64,000 bases of DNA, taken from Asterias amurensis. Its lineage: Eukaryota > Echinodermata > Asteroidea > Forcipulatida > Asteriidae. Under the pieces are notes generated by a model. It saw only the letters and a program-made list of their open reading frames with translations, did no database searches and was not told where the DNA came from. The stretch spans positions 12,944,335-13,008,334 of the forward strand of contig NC_092669.1 of NCBI RefSeq assembly GCF_032118995.1, written 5' to 3'. Position 1 is the first letter of the stretch; every line of letters starts with the position of its first letter. The position numbers and the translations under genes were made by a program. Positions 25,101 to 35,949 of this stretch are shown piece by piece.

Positions 25101-28100
25101 GGATGGTTCTGGAGCCACCGCCACCGGAGCGACATTGGGAGAACTTTACAATCCATCGAGAACGATCACCGGTAGAGGGCTGGAGGAAAAGTAGTAGCAT
25201 GGAGCGAAGGGTTGAAGCAGAGCGGAGGATCGACGTCGAGCGCCAAATGGAACATGAAAGATTTGAAGCAGAGCGGAAAGCAGAGGTACAAAGAAAACTA
25301 GAATCGGAACGACGGATCACTGATCGGAAGCTCGATGGAAGGAAAGAGTTGAAGAATGATCATCGAGTTGAAGTGACACGAAATGGCTCCAAGAAAATTG
25401 AGGCTATAAAGGGGAGAAGTGACCACAAGAGAGATGTAGATTCTGTGAAACAGAGACATAAAAGTGACTTTGAAAATAAAAGAGATTCAACTATTGGAGA
25501 TCTCGATCGGAAGAAGTCAAGCAAGGGAAGTGAAAATGTGAAACGCAAACAAGAAGACGGTAAGAGAGAGTCGAGACGCAAGGTTGATTCAAACCGGCCT
25601 GAGAAAGAACGTCACAGACACCAGAGGAATAAAGAGCGAGAAAAAACAGAGAGGGTAAAAGAGCCCAACATATCAGACCCAAGTAAACAAAGGGAGGCTA
25701 TGCGGTCGGATCCACAACCAAGAAGTATTTCATCTTCTAAATCTTCAAGCAATAGAGAGAAAGATAAACGCAGAGACAAGCAAAACTCACAAACTAAACA
25801 GAAAACAGATCAGGACTTGCCTAGGAATAAACAAGGACGAGAAGCAACAAGGGTCAAAGGTCATATTGCTGTGCATGGAAAGGAGCGTTCGACGTCACAT
25901 GACACTGAGCATTCTCATGGCGTGGAGCGAACATCGTCTCAAAGACATGATCGGTCGGTATCAAGCACTCGACGGGATCAACAAAGGCAAGAACGGTCAA
26001 CTTCAAGGCAACATGAGCGGTTGCAAAAACATGGTCAAGATCATTCTTCACATTCACATGTGGATAATCGTGTTGATAAACATAAACAACAAAGTGACAA
26101 ATCAAAAACTAAAGTGCAAACGTCTTCGAAAGCTAGGGGGAAAGATGGTACAGATAGAAGCAAGAATGTTAAAGAGAATCAGAGAAAGAAGCAAGATGAT
26201 CTCCCGCAAGCGAGCAGTACAAGCGATGAAGTACTTCCTGTCCCAGTGAAATCAAAGAAGAAGATTCGAGCGAGAAGTCCGAGTACGTCTCAAACCGGAG
26301 ATGAATTGGTGACAAATGAACCAACAATGCAACGTCCAATCACAGTCCCAGCAACTGAAATGGTGGTTGACAAGCCTCTGGTTGAAAAACCCAAAAAGAA
26401 GAAAAAGGATAAAGCTAAGAAAGTGAAGAATAAGACGACTGAAGATGGGAAAGTTAAGAAGACCAAAAAGACAAAGGCTGGAAAAACCAAAAAGCAAAAA
26501 GTTGTTGTTGAAGAAGTGCAGGAGATTGAGGAAACTGTTCCTGAAGAAGAACACGTCGAAGAGGAACCGCTAGAGGAAATTCAAGAACAACCGGAAGAAG
26601 CCGAACCTGAAATTGCCGAGAATAAACGTCCCGCATCTCCTCTTGCTGAGGAACCCGCCAAAAAAGCACGAATAGAAGAAGAAACCGTAGATCAAGACAA
26701 CCAAGAAAAGACGGAAACTCAAGAAATCAAAGAACCGGATAAAAAGGCCCCACTTCATGAGTCATCGTCAGATGTTGAGGTTGTTGATGGACCAACAAGT
26801 TTTGATGAAATTATTGACTTGAGTCAAATTTCTTCAGATGATGAAAGCTTACCGTCCCCCTCTGAAAAGTCCAAAGCAAAAGAAAGCACACTTTATGATC
26901 CTTTTGACCCGACAGCTTCGCCAGAAACCATCAGCTCTCCAGATATTGATGACAGACATCCTTCCGATAAAAATCACAGATTTAGAGACAGAAGTCGCTC
27001 TCCACAACGGAGAAGTGCCAGAAGTCCTGTAGGAAGAGCATCATCCCCAAGACGAAGAGTAAGTCCTCGAAGACAGAGAAGTTTCTCTCCAAGAAGGAAA
27101 AGTCCTTCCAGACAAACAGGTTCATCTAAGGATCGCGGATATTCATCAAGGAAAAGAAGTCCTTCTCCACCTAAACGAAGTCTTCAAAAGCGACGAAGTC
27201 TGGAAAGAGTTGTTGCTACTAGAAGGTCGACCTATTCTCCTCCGAGATCCCAGAGGAGGCAGTCGCCTAAAAGGCATCCATCTCCAAAACGAACTGCATC
27301 CCCGAGGAAACGTAGCATTTCCCCACGAAGACAACCTGGATCGAAACGAGGACGTGCTGAATCTCCAAGACGCCGTAGTGTTTCACCTCGTAGAAACTCG
27401 TCTCCTAAAAGACGAAGAGCATCTCCAAGGAAAAGCATCTCACCGAGGAGAAGGAATGTGTCGCCTCGACGGCGGAGTCGGTCGCCAAAGAAGAGGAGTG
27501 TGTCTCCAAGGCGACAAAGAGTCTCTCCAAGGAGGCAGCAGATGGCTTCCAAGAGACATAGCATCTCCCCAAGGAGACAAAGTGCTTCAAGGAATCAAAG
27601 TTCCTCCCCAAGACAACGAGATGTGTCTCAAAGACGGAAGAGTATCTCACCAAGAAAGCAAATCAGATCTTCAAGGAGAAGTCTTTCTCCAAAACGTGTA
27701 TCTCCACAAAGACGAGTTGTCTCCCCAAGAAGGTCCGTCTCTCAAAGACGTAGTGTTTCTTCAAGAAGTTACTCGTCAAGTTCCCGGAGTTCGAGAAGTC
27801 CTAGTTCGTCCAGCAGCTGGAGTACCTCATCTGATAGTTGGAGTTCTAAGTCTTACAGCCGAAGTCCTTCGCTTAGCAGTCGCAGTCCCTCGCCAAGAGG
27901 TAGACGTTACTCCTCACGTGATCGAAGCTCTTCATCTGATCATTCTAGAAGTAGCTTCTCATCCGCAAGGAGTTCTTCTCCTTACCGAGGATCATCTCCA
28001 AGAAGACGATCACCATCTCCTAAGAGGTCTCATCAAGTTCTCCGTCGAAGCCCAACTCAGGCGAGTCCTTCTTACAGACGTCGTGTCGACTCCGATCGTA

Positions 28101-30428
28101 GCCCAATCCCCGCTCCTCAACCTCTCCCAGATAGCACTCAAGGCTCCTACAAGGTCGTCTCCGCAAGTCCGAGATCTCCGAATCAAACGATGGCTCCAGC
28201 AACAAGTACGACAGATAATCATTTATCATCGAGCGCCTCCAGTCAGATCAGCCACATTCTTGGTCAGCTTGCCAGCAATCCTGCGATCCAATCAGCTCTT
28301 AACTCCGCCAATCGCTCCAACCAGAAAGGTCACGATGATTCTGCGTCTTCTTCAAGCTCCATCTCTGGCTTCTTGAAATCCAGCGAGGCGTCGTTCTCAT
28401 CGCCTCATGGCCGAGAGGCAAAGACAAAAGGAGACATGGATGAAAAAGACATCATGAATCTTGATGATGTGAATGAGGATAATATTGAGTCGTCAGCAGT
28501 TGACTTGTACAACAAGAACTCTAGGGATAGGGTGAGTGCTTTTTGTTCCGTTTGTTCATGATTTGTGATGCGATAAAGCAAAATGAGTTGTGCGTCGACC
28601 CAGGTCATTTGTAATTTGTTGAATACATTTGGAAAGAGAATAATCTATGCTTTAATATTAATACCCATGTTGATATTACCTTTAGGCAAAAAATGTAAAA
28701 GTAAAAACACCAAAAAATGCGAGAGAATGAAATTGAGAAAAAGGGGGTTAAAGGTCGAGTTGTTTATTGAAATTTCACTGGCACATTTTCTTTCAATGAT
28801 AATTTTAACCCATTTTTGATGTTATTTATTTTTGATGGTATTAATTTTGAAATACTTCACCCCTGTTGGCTTGTTAAGGCTTGTTGCTCCATACAAATTT
28901 TATTAGACAAACACCTTGTTTAACTTGATCACATCTCATTTGTTAATTTTAAAAATTAAACTTTTGTGATTTGTGATAAGATGAGGCTCTGCATTTTTGG
29001 AGTTTCACCATGTGTTATTATCTACTTTCACTGAGTAAAATTTACTATCGATAATTTCTTGTTCTGTTCAGTGATAAATGTACTTTCCTTTGAATTGATA
29101 ATGATTTGATGTGATAATGATTTGATGTGGTTTTATGTCTTGATTTAGTACTTGAAGAAGCTCCAGCACCAGGAACGAGTCGTGGAGGAAGTCAAGCTGG
29201 CTTTGAAGCCATATTATCAGAAGAGAGAAGTCAGTAAAGACGATTATAAAGAAATACTCCGCAAATCTGTTAATCAGGTAAGTAATGAAAACCCTTAAAA
29301 AATTTCTGTCTGATTATAATAATTGTGGTTTCTTGTATAACGCACATGTCCATCACTCAGTGACGCTCCTGGCGCTGTAACATACAGTATTTCCTGCCAG
29401 ATGTGGGACTACGTTTGAATTATGAGACCTAATCCTGTAGCACCATGTAAAGTTTTACAAGGTGCTGTGGCGCAATTTGCTGCCGATCGGACCAGGAACA
29501 CCGGGGCGATAAAGTGCTCTGGGTTCTTTTACATGCAATACATAACACATGGGACCAACTGCTTTACATCCCATCTGAAGGACGAAGCAATGGTGAAGTG
29601 TCTTGCTTAAGGACACCAAGTGTCTCGGCTGGGGATTCAAACCCACACTCTGCTGATATCAGAAACACCAGAGTTAAATTCAGTGCTCTTAACCGCTCGG
29701 CCTCGACACTTCCATTATACTTTTGATTATGATGAATACCTTTAAATGCACTGGAAACGTTTTGTAACTACTCAAAATATCTATTGGCATAAAACCTTAC
29801 TTGGAGCTGTTGTTGTATCAAACATTGTGAGAAACGGCTCCCTCTGAAGTTACAAAGTATTTGAGAAAGAGGTAATTTCTCACTAAAATATTTGAATGTG
29901 AGAAAGATTTCAGTCCTGAAGCCTTTTAGGCATCTGAAAGCACATAAATTTGTGCAACTGGGTGTTTTTCTTTCATTATTCACTTGCAACTTTGATGACC
30001 AATTGAGTTCAAATTTTCACAGGTTTGTTATTTTATGCTTATGTTGAGATACACCAAGTGAGAAGACTGGTCTTTGACAATATTACCAAAGGTTTCCAGT
30101 GCCTTTGAATATTGTATGTTTAAAGCAAATTGAGCTTAACTGAGTGACGGATATGCACGCAATATAAGAAACCAATACTATTATTATTATTATTAATGAA
30201 ACAAAATATTGATTAATTTTTGACTGATTGACTGAGATTGATTTTGATGATTAATTTGATTCTTTCTGATTTTGATTAAAGGTTTGCCACAGCAAGAGTG
30301 GAGAAATCAACCCAGTCAAGATCAAGAAACTCATCGAAGGTTACATCAAGAAGTTCAAATGCAAGAAAAAAGACGACAAGAAAGATACTAGGCCTGACCT
30401 CACTACTAGACTCTTAGCTAAAAGCTAA
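16168..30428 (+). CDS. PHRF1: PHD and RING finger domain-containing protein 1 (PHRF1), complete
   Basis: Fourteen exons join in frame: 16168-16252, 16441-16536, 16887-17122, 17546-17692, 18241-18391, 19935-20095, 20610-20819, 21536-21738, 22046-22105, 22518-22639, 23322-23663, 24156-28531, 29149-29277 and 30282-30428 (6465 nt, 2154 residues; human about 1650). An acidic Glu/Asp run (to about residue 105) precedes a RING (C107PVC to C144PVD, exons 3-4) and a PHD finger (about 188-235, CDGC....H.....WYCPEC, exon 5). A Lys/Arg block follows (exon 7, 293-362). The 4.4-kb exon 12 carries charged repeats and an SR-rich region (about 1546-1915). The C-terminus (2064-2140, [20 protein letters not shown], then [20 protein letters not shown]) is the conserved PHRF1 SRI-like domain thought to bind RNA polymerase II CTD. 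In vertebrates PHRF1 is a nuclear E3 ligase linked to TGF-beta signalling and DNA repair; function here is by family. Confidence 0.95.
16556..16760. repeat. repeat fragments in PHRF1 intron 2
   Basis: The motif 'gcctgacgtttcaaccctag' with 'tctttctcgaaggctaaa' is a recurrent interspersed-element signature. It is followed by a fragment of the 'cagaaattgtcctc..gcac' family (16690-16750). The 62-residue Ser-rich minus frame across exon 2 is only the complement of the GAA/GAT acidic run. Confidence 0.35.
17152..17290 (+). repeat. tRNA-derived SINE fragment in PHRF1 intron 3
   Basis: An A-box-like 'ggctcagtggt' and a B-box-like 'gggtttgagtc' are spaced as in a tRNA, followed by a non-tRNA body. 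Confidence 0.4.
17735..18110. mobile_element. full-length TTAA element copy (GGCACTGGACACTATTGG family) in PHRF1 intron 4
   Basis: The left end is 'ttaaaggcgctggacacctt', the right end 'ccaatagtgtccagagcctt'. The body is about 375 bp with characteristic blocks (gagctcaattggtc, ttacttcagagggagcagtt). No coding capacity. Confidence 0.75.
18392..19934 (+). other. PHRF1 intron 5
   Basis: It contains a small inverted repeat around 18436-18519 (ggtcgtaaccat/ttggttacgacaacc) and a minus-strand tRNA-like SINE piece near 18655-18720 (B box 'ggttcgaatcc' on minus). The remaining DNA is T-rich with no recognisable content. Confidence 0.45.
20139..20445 (+). mobile_element. Leu/Ser-tRNA-derived SINE in PHRF1 intron 6
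   Basis: The head 'gtggccgagcagttaagagc' is a type II tRNA A box, with a long variable arm (gtttctgatcagcaga) and a B box 'ttggttcgaatct'. The body runs through 'catgtaaaagaaccaagtgc' and 'ggggctcgccctggtgttcc' to 'ggtgctacataattgggtct'. A minus-strand copy with the same order lies at 29404-29708. Confidence 0.75.
20941..21046. mobile_element. palindromic element with 'GGTGGCAGCAGACTTA' ends, copy 1
   Basis: The left end 'gacttttgaggcgataggtg' and right end 'cacctggtgttcaaaagtct' are inverted repeats around 'gcagcagactta/taagtctgctgc'. Related copies lie at 51868-51998 and 52304-52439. It lies in PHRF1 intron 7. Confidence 0.75.
21113..21483. mobile_element. palindromic element, 'gtccacagatttacattaaa' family
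   Basis: The left half (ggcacacttgtccacagatt ... tagaaagcatcccttaaaat) is inverted in the right half (attttaagggaagctttcta ... gtctgtggacattgtg). Half copies occur at 1086-1240 and 5295-5510. It lies in PHRF1 intron 7. Confidence 0.65.
22738..22820. repeat. 27-bp tandem repeat, three copies
   Basis: The unit 'aagctgttcccttttgggcc' plus 'attcttc' starts at 22741, 22768 and 22795, in PHRF1 intron 10. Confidence 0.9.
29404..29708 (-). mobile_element. Leu/Ser-tRNA-derived SINE, minus orientation, in PHRF1 intron 13
   Basis: Read on the minus strand it has the head 'tcgaggccgagcggttaaga', the B box 'gggtttgaatcc', and the body and tail of the 20139-20445 copy, ending in the ggtgctac-type tail. 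Confidence 0.75.
29740..30110. mobile_element. full-length TTAA element copy in PHRF1 intron 13
   Basis: The left end is 'tttaaatgcactggaaacg', the right end 'ccaaaggtttccagtgcctt'. The inner blocks are the same as in the 17735 copy. Confidence 0.7.
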
Positions 30429-31008
30429 AGGTCAAAAGCTAAAGGTCAATGGGTAAAGGTCATGGGTTCTTAAAGTGTCATCGTCAGGCCTGTATGCTAC
30501 GTTTTTGAAAGGGCAAGGGCACCAAGGCATTTTGTCCTTGGTAAAGGGCACCCTATGAGGAAATTGTAAATTTCTACTGGAGCATTTCAAGGGCGTCAAG
30601 GCAATGACCAGGGGGCACGGAGGCAATCGCCTTCGTTGCCTCTCTGAAGTATTGGGCCTGCATTGTGAATTTTCAGAAAAACATTTCATATTCATCGAAT
30701 GTGTTTTTAGTTGTGTTTTTTACTGTTTATTATTGTCAATGAGTACAAGAGTTATTCGACAGTTAAGCAAATCATGAAATCTTGTGTAATTTTTAAATTT
30801 TTACTGAAAATTTTCCCTCAAAAGTTGTTTGGGTATAATCATTATGTAGTTCATTATTAGAGTCTCTGCTAGAAGGTGATTTATATCGTTCATAACAAAA
30901 GATCTTTTTGGGGGGTTTTGGGGGTTTAGTCTCTGGTGTGTGGGGGCGTTATTATTTTGTGATTTCTAGTTCATTGAACTGTTGCCCTTTACGATGACTA
31001 AGGCCGTG

Positions 31009-31143
31009 TCTGAATTGGTGGCTACAGCTGCGGCTACGACCGTTGCCAGGGGTGTTGCTAAGGGCATCCTATACTTCAATGCATGATGATGCGGTGATCC
31101 GGCCGTAGCTGTAGCCGTAGCCGCCAATTTGGATCCGGCCTTA
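31009..31143. mobile_element. palindromic element with 'TAAGGCCGTGTC' ends
   Basis: The left end 'aattggtggctacagctgcg' is inverted in the right 'gctgtagccgtagccgccaa'. The outer ends are taaggccg/cggcctta. It is 135 bp, non-coding, with a possible TA duplication. Confidence 0.65.
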
Positions 31144-31303
31144 CTCATAATGCTATGGAAGAATCACAGCTCACCATTTGGCAGCCCTGTATGCTGCCTT
31201 TTTGAAAGGGCAATTGCAAGGGCACCGAGGCAATACAAATCATTATGGTAAAACTGACAATTTGTCTTGCGATGGATTTTATTGGTTTGTAAAATAGGCC
31301 CAA

Positions 31304-31640
31304 GGCATGGTATAGACGATGTGACTTGTGACGTTACATGTTTGCTAAAGAGCCACAAAGCCTGAACTTCCTGCATGCACGATTTGTACACAGCCTAATG
31401 AAAGAATACATCAAATCTCATATTATATGGAGATATCTGTCTAGCTTTTATTAACTTTTGATATGATGAAAGGGGGCACATCTCAAAACTTGTTCAGCTT
31501 TTACTTTTATCACTCTTGGATTTATGTGGAAATTATGAGACGAAATGTCAACTTTCCCATGTAACCAGTGAGTGCAGTATCTTGCCTGGTAGAAGGTCAA
31601 ACTTACTGTAAACAAATGTCACATGGTCTATACAGCATTC
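31304..31640. mobile_element. element with 'TATAGACGATGTGAC' / 'TCACATGGTCTATA' ends, copy 1
   Basis: About 335 bp. Terminal inverted repeats tatagac...gtgac and tcacatggtctata flank a body sharing long identical runs (ttgatatgatgaaagggggc) with the copy at 33609-33948. A decayed third piece is at about 21818-21910. Confidence 0.65.
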
Positions 31641-32239
31641 TATTAATAGCCCCGGTTGGACTCCTCAGTTGCAAATGTCAAAAGTAGTGAGTCAGAGGCT
31701 AGCGTCTTACCAGGGGTGGATTTCACTAAGAGTTAAAGGGAAACCTTGCCTTGGATCGGGTGAGTTGGTTTGTGAAAAGTGTTTGAAACCTTTGGTCTAT
31801 GAAAAGTGATGAAAAGTGTTTTGGTTTCAAACAGTTTTTATAGACAAACCCGCCCGATCCAGGGCAGCGCGTGCCTTTGAGTCTCATCTCGGGTTAAGAC
31901 CAGTTATGTACTCGTTCTAACTTAGAGCTAGCCTTCAGTTTTTAATAACTCCTAGGACTAGTCTTCACTTAGGACTATTTTTATGAAATCAACACGAGGG
32001 CTACATCTGGGCGAGATTTCATAGAGCTGGTTACGCCCCAAAATCAGCTAAGCACAACAAAATGATGCTTACCAAAATAAGATTGCCAGCCGAACTACCA
32101 TGTCGCATGTACAATTTGTGACTGGTACCCTGCTCATTACTGGTTAGTAAGAATGTGACAAGATATAATATTGGGTCCTTAACTCTATGTAACTAGGTTG
32201 TATATAAAGAGCTTATTGCTAACCTACAGGAATCGTACA

Positions 32240-32410
32240 GGGTGGATTTCACAAAGGTAGTCCTAACTTAGGACTAGTCCTAGGCAATGCTAAGATATAG
32301 GACCAGTACTAAGTTAGGACCAGTAACCCATCCTAACTTAGGACTGGTCCTATCTCTTAGCATTGCCTAGGACTAGTCCTAAGTTAGGACTACCTTTGTG
32401 AAATCCACCC
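32240..32410. mobile_element. 171-bp palindromic element with 'GGGTGGATTTCACAAAGGTA' ends
   Basis: The two arms, about 80 bp each, are near-perfect inverted repeats (gtagtcctaacttaggacta and its mirror). The unit taacttaggac is itself repeated. Looser relatives of the end sequence begin at 31716 and 32953. Confidence 0.8.
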
Positions 32411-32960
32411 CAGGTCTTATCAGGATGTAAAGATACTAAATTGTTCTTCACTACTGCCGCTGTTTTATACAATAACGCCAGTTATAGTTCAAAGTAGATG
32501 AGTTGATAGTAGATGTAAATCTGCGGACATTGCGTTCTAGCAGCCGATTTCATGAAACGCTAGGATTAATCGTATCTCAAGTTACCCGTTCTAACTTGGA
32601 CGGGTTCAATGCCTCCCAACGTCTAAGGTTTACGGAACTTAACTCGTCTTAAGTCTTAAGATTAATCCAAAGTTAGGAAGAGTTTGGTTGACTGACCCTT
32701 TAAAGGCTCCTTCCTCGGATTCTATGAATCATTGTTTTCATTTCTTACTTCCTGTCTTGTTCTGGCGTTCCTCACTTCATGGACAAAATCATCTACTTCC
32801 CCACAACAACCCACCGAAGTATACATATCATTATCCTGTGCGCCCCCCCCCCCCTTTTCTTCACTGCTTCAGAAAATAGAAGTAGCAGATTGCAAACTGC
32901 TTATCAACCACTTGCCTGGATTTAAACGCAGGCAAAAATGGCCGTGGCCCCATGGGTGGA

Positions 32961-33176
32961 TTTTACAAAGAGTTAAGACTAGTCTTATCTCAAGTAAGAA
33001 TAAGTTACTTGTGACCTTCGGCTTGGTCTTGGCCTTGGCCCTTCAGACGTTTCCCAGTGACTTTAAGATTTTACAAAGAGTTAAGACTAGTCTTATCTCA
33101 AGTAAGATTGAGTTACTTGTGACCTTAGGCTTGGTTTTGGCCTTGGCCCTTCAGACGTTTCCCAGTGACTTTAAGA
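32961..33176. repeat. 108-bp tandem duplication
   Basis: Two units starting with 'ttttacaaagagttaagact' at 32961 and 33069 differ at few sites. 108 is a multiple of 3, which keeps an artefactual frame open. Confidence 0.9.
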
Positions 33177-33608
33177 TTTTACAATGGAAGTTCCCTTTGG
33201 CCATTAACTATTTTTTGCATTTTTCTTTTCTTCATTCACAATTCTTAAGATTGTGGTCAGCTCGTAAACTGAAGACTTTTTGTAGAGTAATAGTAAAGCA
33301 TCGATGCAATTTAATAATCAAACCAAACATCTCTTTTCTTAATTAGTTATCTTCCAAATATTGGGACTTAATACTTGTTATCCTTGTGACGTCTTTGACT
33401 TATTTAGTCCTTGTAGAAGAGCATGTTTTACTGGCTTTTATTTTGCGTTTATAAACAGTAAATCTTTGCTGAATTCATTGCTAATAATTTATTTAGTTGC
33501 TCTGTTCAAGTAAACGACCTTATCAAATTAAACTTGCCTAAATGACCATAACATGTTGAAAGTTCCTCCGACACTTGGTACTTCAACTTTGGACTGTGTC
33601 ATGATGTT

Positions 33609-33948
33609 ATAGACGATGTGACCTGTGACATTACATGTTTACAAAAGAGCCACAGAGCCTGGACTTCCTGCAGGCTCGATTTGTACACAGCTCAATGGAA
33701 GAAGACATAAAATCTTTCATTTTATGGAGATTGCACTGTCTAATTCTTATCAACTTTTGATATGATGAAAGGGGGCACATCTCAAAACTTGTCCAGCTTT
33801 TACTTTCATAACTCTTGGTTTTGCGTGGAAATTATGACACAAAATGTCAACTTTCCCATTGGACCAGTGTATTACAGTGCCTGCTAGAATACTTAAAGAA
33901 TGTACAAAGTCACACTTATTGTAAACAAGGTTCACATGGTCTATACTA
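33609..33948. mobile_element. element with 'TATAGACGATGTGAC' ends, copy 2
   Basis: It opens 'tatagacgatgtgacctgtg' and closes 'ggttcacatggtctatac'. The body is collinear with 31304-31640. Confidence 0.65.
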
Positions 33949-34365
33949 CATGTTATCCAATGTTTCAAGTAGATGTCATACATCTTAAGAGTTTTTTGTC
34001 AGCAGTGACTTTTTCCCCGTTATGATTTCTTGAAAGCCATTTCCATCTAGTATGCCCAAGAGGATTAGCTTTTTTATTTTATAGACACAATGTACATAAT
34101 ATTAACAGTAGGATTATGGTTCAAAATTAACAGTAAATTATTGTGTAAATTGTCCGTTAGGTTTACTCTAGGTAAGCTGTTGTGTGTGGCTGCATGTAGT
34201 AGAACTTAGATTATGTGAACATGGATTGAGTGAAAACCAACAATGTTAAAACTCATTTAATGAGACACAGTACAGAATTTCCTCTCTTTGAGTTTTTAAT
34301 CTTAGTCTTTAAAAATTCCACCTTCATGACCAGACCATGCAATGCGGGTCCATTCCCCTCCCTTT

Positions 34366-34775
34366 GTTGGACACGCCCTCCCATCTCGGACCACACCCTT
34401 TTTGAGACCCATCTTTGCATCTCCATTCTTGAATTGGTTTCCTATTTGTTGGACACGCCCTCCCATCTCGGACCACACCCTTTTTGAGACCCATCTTTGC
34501 ATCTCCATTCTTGAATTGGTTTCCTATCTGTTGGACACGCCCTCCCATCTCAGACCACACCCTTTTTGAGACCCATCTTTGCATCTCTTTTCTTGAATTG
34601 TTTTCCTATCTGTTGGACACGCCCTCCCATCTCAGACCACACACTTTTTGAGACCCATCTTTGCATCTCTATTCTTGAATTGTTTTCCTATCTGTTGGAC
34701 ACGCCCTCCCATCTCGGACCACACCCTTTTTGAGACCCATCTTTGCATCTCCATTCTTGACTTGAGTTAACCTAT
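34366..34775. repeat. 82-bp tandem repeat, five copies
   Basis: Units start with 'gttggacacgccctcccatc' at 34366, 34448, 34530, 34612 and 34694. A diverged unit begins near 34865. The open frames on either strand are repeats of the same peptide and not credible genes. Confidence 0.95.
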
Positions 34776-35684
34776 CTTTGAGTTCTAAGTCTTGGTCTTT
34801 AAATGTTTTAAAGCCCCACATTCAACACCAGACCACCCCATGTGAGGCCCAACCCTGCCCTTTGTTGGACACGCCCTCCCACCCCAGACCACACCCTTTG
34901 GGGACCAATCCTTGCACCCCATGCTTGCTCTAGGTCTACTCCTAAGCATATGATTGATTCTTCCCCTCAACTGTTCCCAAATCTTTACAGAGCCCTCTCA
35001 GCTTTTGTTTGTTTTCCCAGGTAAGGGGGGGGGTAACCAAATTACTTGTTGATAAATTAACATTGAATCGCTTTAGGGGTAATTCAAAATAAGAAAAACA
35101 CGGATAGATGACCATATTAATTTCTCATTCATATAATTTTTTTTGATCAGTGTTGCAGTCTTTTGGGTATACTCCTTATTAATGTAATCAAAATGGTGAA
35201 GTTAGTCATTGAACACTACATTTTTATCTCATAAATCACCACTAAAAAACTTGTACAGCGTGAACATTTTTATCAAAAATACAAAATAATACAATTCTAA
35301 ACAATTTCATACTAAACAAGCCAGGTAGAAAATGGTTTTAGTTTTGTTTTCGCTTAAGAAAAAAATGCGTTCATTCGCTCTTTACTTTAACTTTTTATAA
35401 ATAGAAAGTAAAAAATATAACAATTTGGATTCAATTTGAACTTTGGATTTTAGAGCAAACAAAACCTGCTGAACTTGACTAAGAATGTTCAGACTTCCTT
35501 AAAAGCATACATTTGGTTGATATTAGACTTAACTTAGTCTCCACATCCACAGCCTTGTATTTTTAATTTACCAAGTAAACTTTGTGAAATGAACCATTGC
35601 AGCACGTTAAAACACTCAAGAACTTTGGGAAAATACAGAGGGGCCCATAACACTACAAATTTGATTTTAAAAAATGGTACAATT

Positions 35685-35690
35685 TTTATT
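35685..35690 (-). promoter_or_regulatory. possible poly(A) signal of the minus-strand LU gene
   Basis: aataaa on the minus strand, about 260 nt past the stop codon. Confidence 0.35.
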
Positions 35691-35949
35691 TATACATTTA
35701 CTGCAGCCTCTAATGAAGTATCAAAACCCCTTTTTCGAGAAGTTGAAACATTAGTTAATGGTTAAAGTTACTTATATACATAAGTTGTCTTTACGACTGA
35801 CAGTAAAAAAACAGTGTAATAAAAATATATTGCACAATATAATTTGAATGTTATGATCGATTCAATATTTAGCCAAAACTATGAAGTGTCATAAACAACC
35901 ACTTATAGATGGTTGTATTTCAGTCTAAAAATAGAAGACTAATAATACA

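Larger units (their letters stand above)
30429..35949. other. intergenic repeat field downstream of PHRF1
   Basis: It contains several named elements (listed separately): the 'aagggcaccaaggca' family at 30498-30662 and 31192-31240, a short palindromic copy of the 44056 family at 31733-31880, and a 'tttcataaagctg' relative at 32015-32170. Between 34800 and 35950 there is AT-rich DNA in which I see nothing. The 204-residue frame at 32732-33346 is a by-product of a 108-bp tandem repeat. Confidence 0.5.

Noticed and set aside
27210-28376. 388-codon plus-strand frame inside PHRF1 exon 12
   Set aside because: It overlaps the SR repeats in another frame; the real frame encodes the conserved protein and joins flanking exons. 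Kept only as a low-interest check.
32732-33346. 204-codon plus-strand frame
   Set aside because: It is kept open by a 108-bp tandem duplication; no domain, no splice sites, no signal.
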